Source: Nocardia brasiliensis IFM 10847
GTDB taxonomy: Bacteria; Actinomycetota; Actinomycetes; Mycobacteriales; Mycobacteriaceae
Assembly: GCF_000710915.1 (NCBI RefSeq)
Contig: NZ_BAUA01000185.1
Span: 1-64,000, forward strand
DNA: 64,000 bases
Reading direction: 5' to 3'
In this document: positions 62,201-64,000 of the stretch, piece after piece
Numbering within the stretch: position 1 is the stretch's first letter
Layout of the letters: every line of letters begins with the position of its first letter
Program-made: the position numbers and the translations under genes
Notes under the pieces: model-generated
Databases searched by the model: none
What the model was told of the DNA's origin: nothing
What the model saw: only the letters and a program-made list of their open reading frames with translations

Positions 62201-64000
62201 CATGCCGCACCCAGTACTCGGCGGTGCCGAAATCGCCGGCGGGCGCACCGGTCAGGTTCGAGACGACGGGTATCCGCGGTGTGCCGACGGTGATCCGCTC
62301 GGCGATGTCGGCGAATTCGGCCAGCATCGGGGTCATGAGCGGCGAATGGAAGGCGTGACTGACGGTGAGGCGTTTGGTCCGCCGCCCAGCCGCCGACCAC
62401 CGCTCGGCGATCGCGCCGGTCTCCTCGTTCGTACCGGAAAGTACCACCGCCGCAGGCCCGTTCACCGCCGCGATCGCCACGTCGGTCCCCGAGGTGCGAA
62501 GATCGGCGCGCATCTCGGCCTCGGTGGCCTCGACGGCGATCATCGCCCCGCCCGCGGGCAGCGCCTGCATGAGCCGGGCGCGCGACGCCACGAGCAGACA
62601 GGCGTCCGGCAGATCCAGCACGCCGCAGACATGCGCGGCCGCGAACTCACCGACGGAATGACCGATCAGGTAAGCCGGTCGCACCCCGAAGGATTCGAGG
62701 AGCCGGTACAGGGCGACCTCGACAGCGAACAGCGCCGCCTGGGTGTAGCCGGTTTGATCCAGCAGACCCGGTTCATCGGTGCCCGCGATGATCCGGTCGA
62801 GCGGCCGATCCAGGTGCCGATCGAGTTCGGCGCACACGTCTCGGTACGCCGTCGCGAAAACCGGGTACAGCGCGGCCAATTCGGTACCCATGCCGAGGTA
62901 CTGGGCGCCCTGGCCGGGAAACATCACCGCCAGGGTGGATCTGCGATCGAGCCGGATACGTCCCGTGACCACCGAACCGCTCGCCGCGCCGGTCGCCAAG
63001 GAGCCCAGGGCGGTGCGCAATTCGTCGCCTCCGGTCCCGATGAGAGCCGCGCGGTACTCCAGATGTGCTCGTGTCTCGGCGAGCGCGCCGGCGAGCTCGG
63101 CGGGGTCCTGGCCCGGATGCCCGTCGAGCCAGGCACCCAGCCGGTCGGCCTGCTGCGCGAGCGCGCGCGGGGTGCGCGCGGAGAGCACCCACACCGCGGG
63201 CGTCTCGGACCGGTGGCGCGGCGGGACGGAAACCGATTGCGCCGGCGGCTCTTCGACGATGACATGCGCGTTCGTGCCGCTGATGCCGAAGGCCGACACC
63301 GCGGCGCGGCGGCGCCTGCCGGACAGATCCGGTGACCACGGCACCGCGGCGGTCAACAGCGAGACCGCGCCGCTGGCCCAGTCCACCTTCGTGGAGGGCG
63401 CGTCGACGTGCAGCGTTCGCGGAAGTGTGTTGTGGCGCAACGCCATGATGGTCTTGATCAGCCCGCCGACGCCCGCGGCGGCCGAGGTGTGACCGATATT
63501 GGATTTGAGGGAGCCCAGCCACAGCGGGCGCTCGGCCGAGCGCGATCGGCCGTAGGTGGCGAGCAATGCGTTCACCTCGATCGGGTCACCGAGTACGGTG
63601 CCGGTGCCATGACCTTCGACGGCGTCGACGTCGGCGGGCGCGAGTCCGCCGTCGGCCAGCGCCGCACGGATCACCCGTTCCTGCGACGGGCCGTTGGGGG
63701 CGGTCAGGCCGTTGCTCGCACCGTCGGAGTTCACCGCCGACCCGCGCAGGATCGCATGCACGTGATGGCCGTTGCGTCGTGCGTCGCCGAGCCGTTCCAA
63801 CAGCAGCAGACCCATGCCCTCGGAGAATCCGGTGCCGTCCGCGCCATCGGCGAACGACTTGCACCGGCCGTCGGGCGCCAGCGCACGCTGCCTGCTGAAC
63901 TCCACGTGCACTGCGGGAGTGGACATCACCGTGACCCCGCCGGCGACCGCGAGGGTGCTCTCGCCACGGCGCAGCGACTGCACGGCCAGATGTACCGCCA
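59262..64000 (-). CDS. Type I PKS module KS-AT-DH-KR-ACP (N-terminus outside the window)
   Basis: About 1579 codons are present, starting inside the KS just after the active-site region. The AT (about 62960-61990) has MFPGQGAQYLG, GHSVGEFAAAHVCG and SHAFHSPLM, indicating malonyl-CoA. The DH (about 61860-61000) keeps HTVFG and DAALH; the usual Pro of HxxxGxxxxP is Ala. The KR (about 60440-59900) has TGGTGGLG, the LDD signature and the S-Y-N triad in SSAAS--QANYAAANAF, predicting a B-type alcohol. The ACP (about 59640-59380) has LGFDSLGAVELR. An acidic C-terminal docking segment ends it. Any loading domain lies beyond the window. Confidence 0.9.
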   Translation of the reverse strand, partial: AVHLAVQSLRRGESTLAVAGGVTVMSTPAVHVEFSRQRALAPDGRCKSFADGADGTGFSEGMGLLLLERLGDARRNGHHVHAILRGSAVNSDGASNGLTAPNGPSQERVIRAALADGGLAPADVDAVEGHGTGTVLGDPIEVNALLATYGRSRSAERPLWLGSLKSNIGHTSAAAGVGGLIKTIMALRHNTLPRTLHVDAPSTKVDWASGAVSLLTAAVPWSPDLSGRRRRAAVSAFGISGTNAHVIVEEPPAQSVSVPPRHRSETPAVWVLSARTPRALAQQADRLGAWLDGHPGQDPAELAGALAETRAHLEYRAALIGTGGDELRTALGSLATGAASGSVVTGRIRLDRRSTLAVMFPGQGAQYLGMGTELAALYPVFATAYRDVCAELDRHLDRPLDRIIAGTDEPGLLDQTGYTQAALFAVEVALYRLLESFGVRPAYLIGHSVGEFAAAHVCGVLDLPDACLLVASRARLMQALPAGGAMIAVEATEAEMRADLRTSGTDVAIAAVNGPAAVVLSGTNEETGAIAERWSAAGRRTKRLTVSHAFHSPLMTPMLAEFADIAERITVGTPRIPVVSNLTGAPAGDFGTAEYWVRHVRDTVRFDAGLAWLTAAGVDTFLEAGPGGQLSVLAKGHSAHSGADAAIVATMRPRRSESRTLLTALATAYVGGTPVAWSAGPSASAPRLELPTYPFERQRYWVERAPAAPAGGECGLVPDRHPLFAAALELAEGTGSLFVGSWSASAQPWLRDHTVFGAIVVAGAAIVEIATHLGRRSGTPELTELTLHAPLVVPPDRAVSVQVRLEPLDAGKRSFTLHADSGAGWIRHATATLSADGTVAQPLSASLPPGAVALDIDELYPELAERGLGYGPEFQRLRAAWRHEDSLYARVDPVPTGAEPSEFLVHPGTLDAALHAALLERPDEDGTVWLPFLWSGVRIYPTQRSGSALLVRLTAAGPDSVRMTAVDESGALVVSVESVLARKVSLAQLGAAQTAATGSLFRCEWHVIDVAAQASDPMAVAAVGTARVAGAQQYADLPALISDIESGAPVPELIVVDPAEHVSSSFADADVPAATATVAHQALRLVQEWLSDRRWAGARLMFCTGDAVSVRSADALDPRVAPVWGLVRSAQTEHPGRFLLADIESAVDAGTLGRAMRAGIAQLAVRDGQVFVPRLRRMRVPDGGAPWSELDGSVLITGGTGGLGALVAEHLVAEHGVRRLILVGRRGAQAPGAPELVARLRESGAEVELAACDVADRAQLASLVAGVRAGHRLRAIVHAAGVLDDGVLEALTTERLDRVLRPKVAAAWHLHELTADLDLAAFVLFSSAASVLGAPGQANYAAANAFLDGLACWRRAHGLAAVSMAWGMWAQPSAMTGELTAADKARLAGAGFLPLERRAGLRLFDATATCAEPSVIPLALDPVALRASGIALSPVLADLVPAAAPAAASGMFGRQLAQLRGSERESELLRLVCVEVASVLRYPSGDAVDPERAFTDLGFDSLGAVELRNRLSFETGLVIPTTVIFDHPSPAAIADYLHDAMFGSAGAPTEFAAEQSSAGAELDVLDAESLIRLALSED

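Overview
The window is high-GC actinobacterial DNA, most likely from Nocardia or a close relative in the Mycobacteriales. The evidence is the many GTG/TTG starts, the phosphatidylinositol-mannoside (PIM) genes, an MTB12-like lipoprotein, a phthiodiolone-ketoreductase-like F420 enzyme, and a gene order that follows the mycobacterial block thrS–HIT–pgsA–PIM acyltransferase–pimA–NUDIX–pdxS–tesB–pdxT–yebC–ruvC–ruvA–ruvB–yajC–secD. No IS element, phage, CRISPR array, tRNA or rRNA was seen.

Region 1 (1–27,900) is this core block, read mostly on the minus strand: SecD/YajC protein export, RuvABC Holliday-junction processing behind a LexA-type SOS box, PLP synthase (PdxS/PdxT), YebC, thioesterase TesB, PIM lipid synthesis (PgsA, PatA-like, PimA) and ThrS. 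Compared with the mycobacterial order it is interrupted by accessory genes: a flavin monooxygenase with a divergent TetR regulator, a four-repeat DivIVA-like protein, an Erm-like methyltransferase, a membrane-anchored esterase, a GlxA-type regulator, an ArsR/SRPBCC pair, a KimA-like permease, a degenerate uridine-kinase-like gene and a lipoprotein.

Region 2 (27,900–38,300) holds two tandem SulP-transporter/beta-carbonic-anhydrase fusions, with a nearly identical 20-bp element upstream of each. Next to them are two unrecognised plus-strand genes: a 1197-aa coiled-coil protein and a 537-aa protein with a low-complexity linker and a separate C-terminal domain.

Region 3 (38,300–45,620) is a compact candidate gene cluster for a linear azol(in)e-containing peptide (LAP/TOMM). 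A divergent 65-aa precursor has a core with eight cysteines. Opposite it are an RRE/ThiF-like partner protein, a fused E1-like/YcaO cyclodehydratase ending in a PxPxP tail, and a SagB-type dehydrogenase. Palindromes lie in the divergent promoter region. An MFS exporter and a Dabb-domain protein follow on the other strand.

Region 4 (45,780–64,000) looks like a type I polyketide/lipid locus. A plus-strand operon encodes a small membrane protein, an F420 ketoreductase of the phthiodiolone type, a methyltransferase, a ThDP enzyme, a free ACP, an MmpL exporter, an enoyl-CoA-hydratase-like protein and a MaoC-like hydratase. It converges on two PKS genes: an extending module KS-AT-DH-KR-ACP that runs off the window end, and a terminal protein KS-(defective AT)-TE that has no ACP. 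No known product could be matched.
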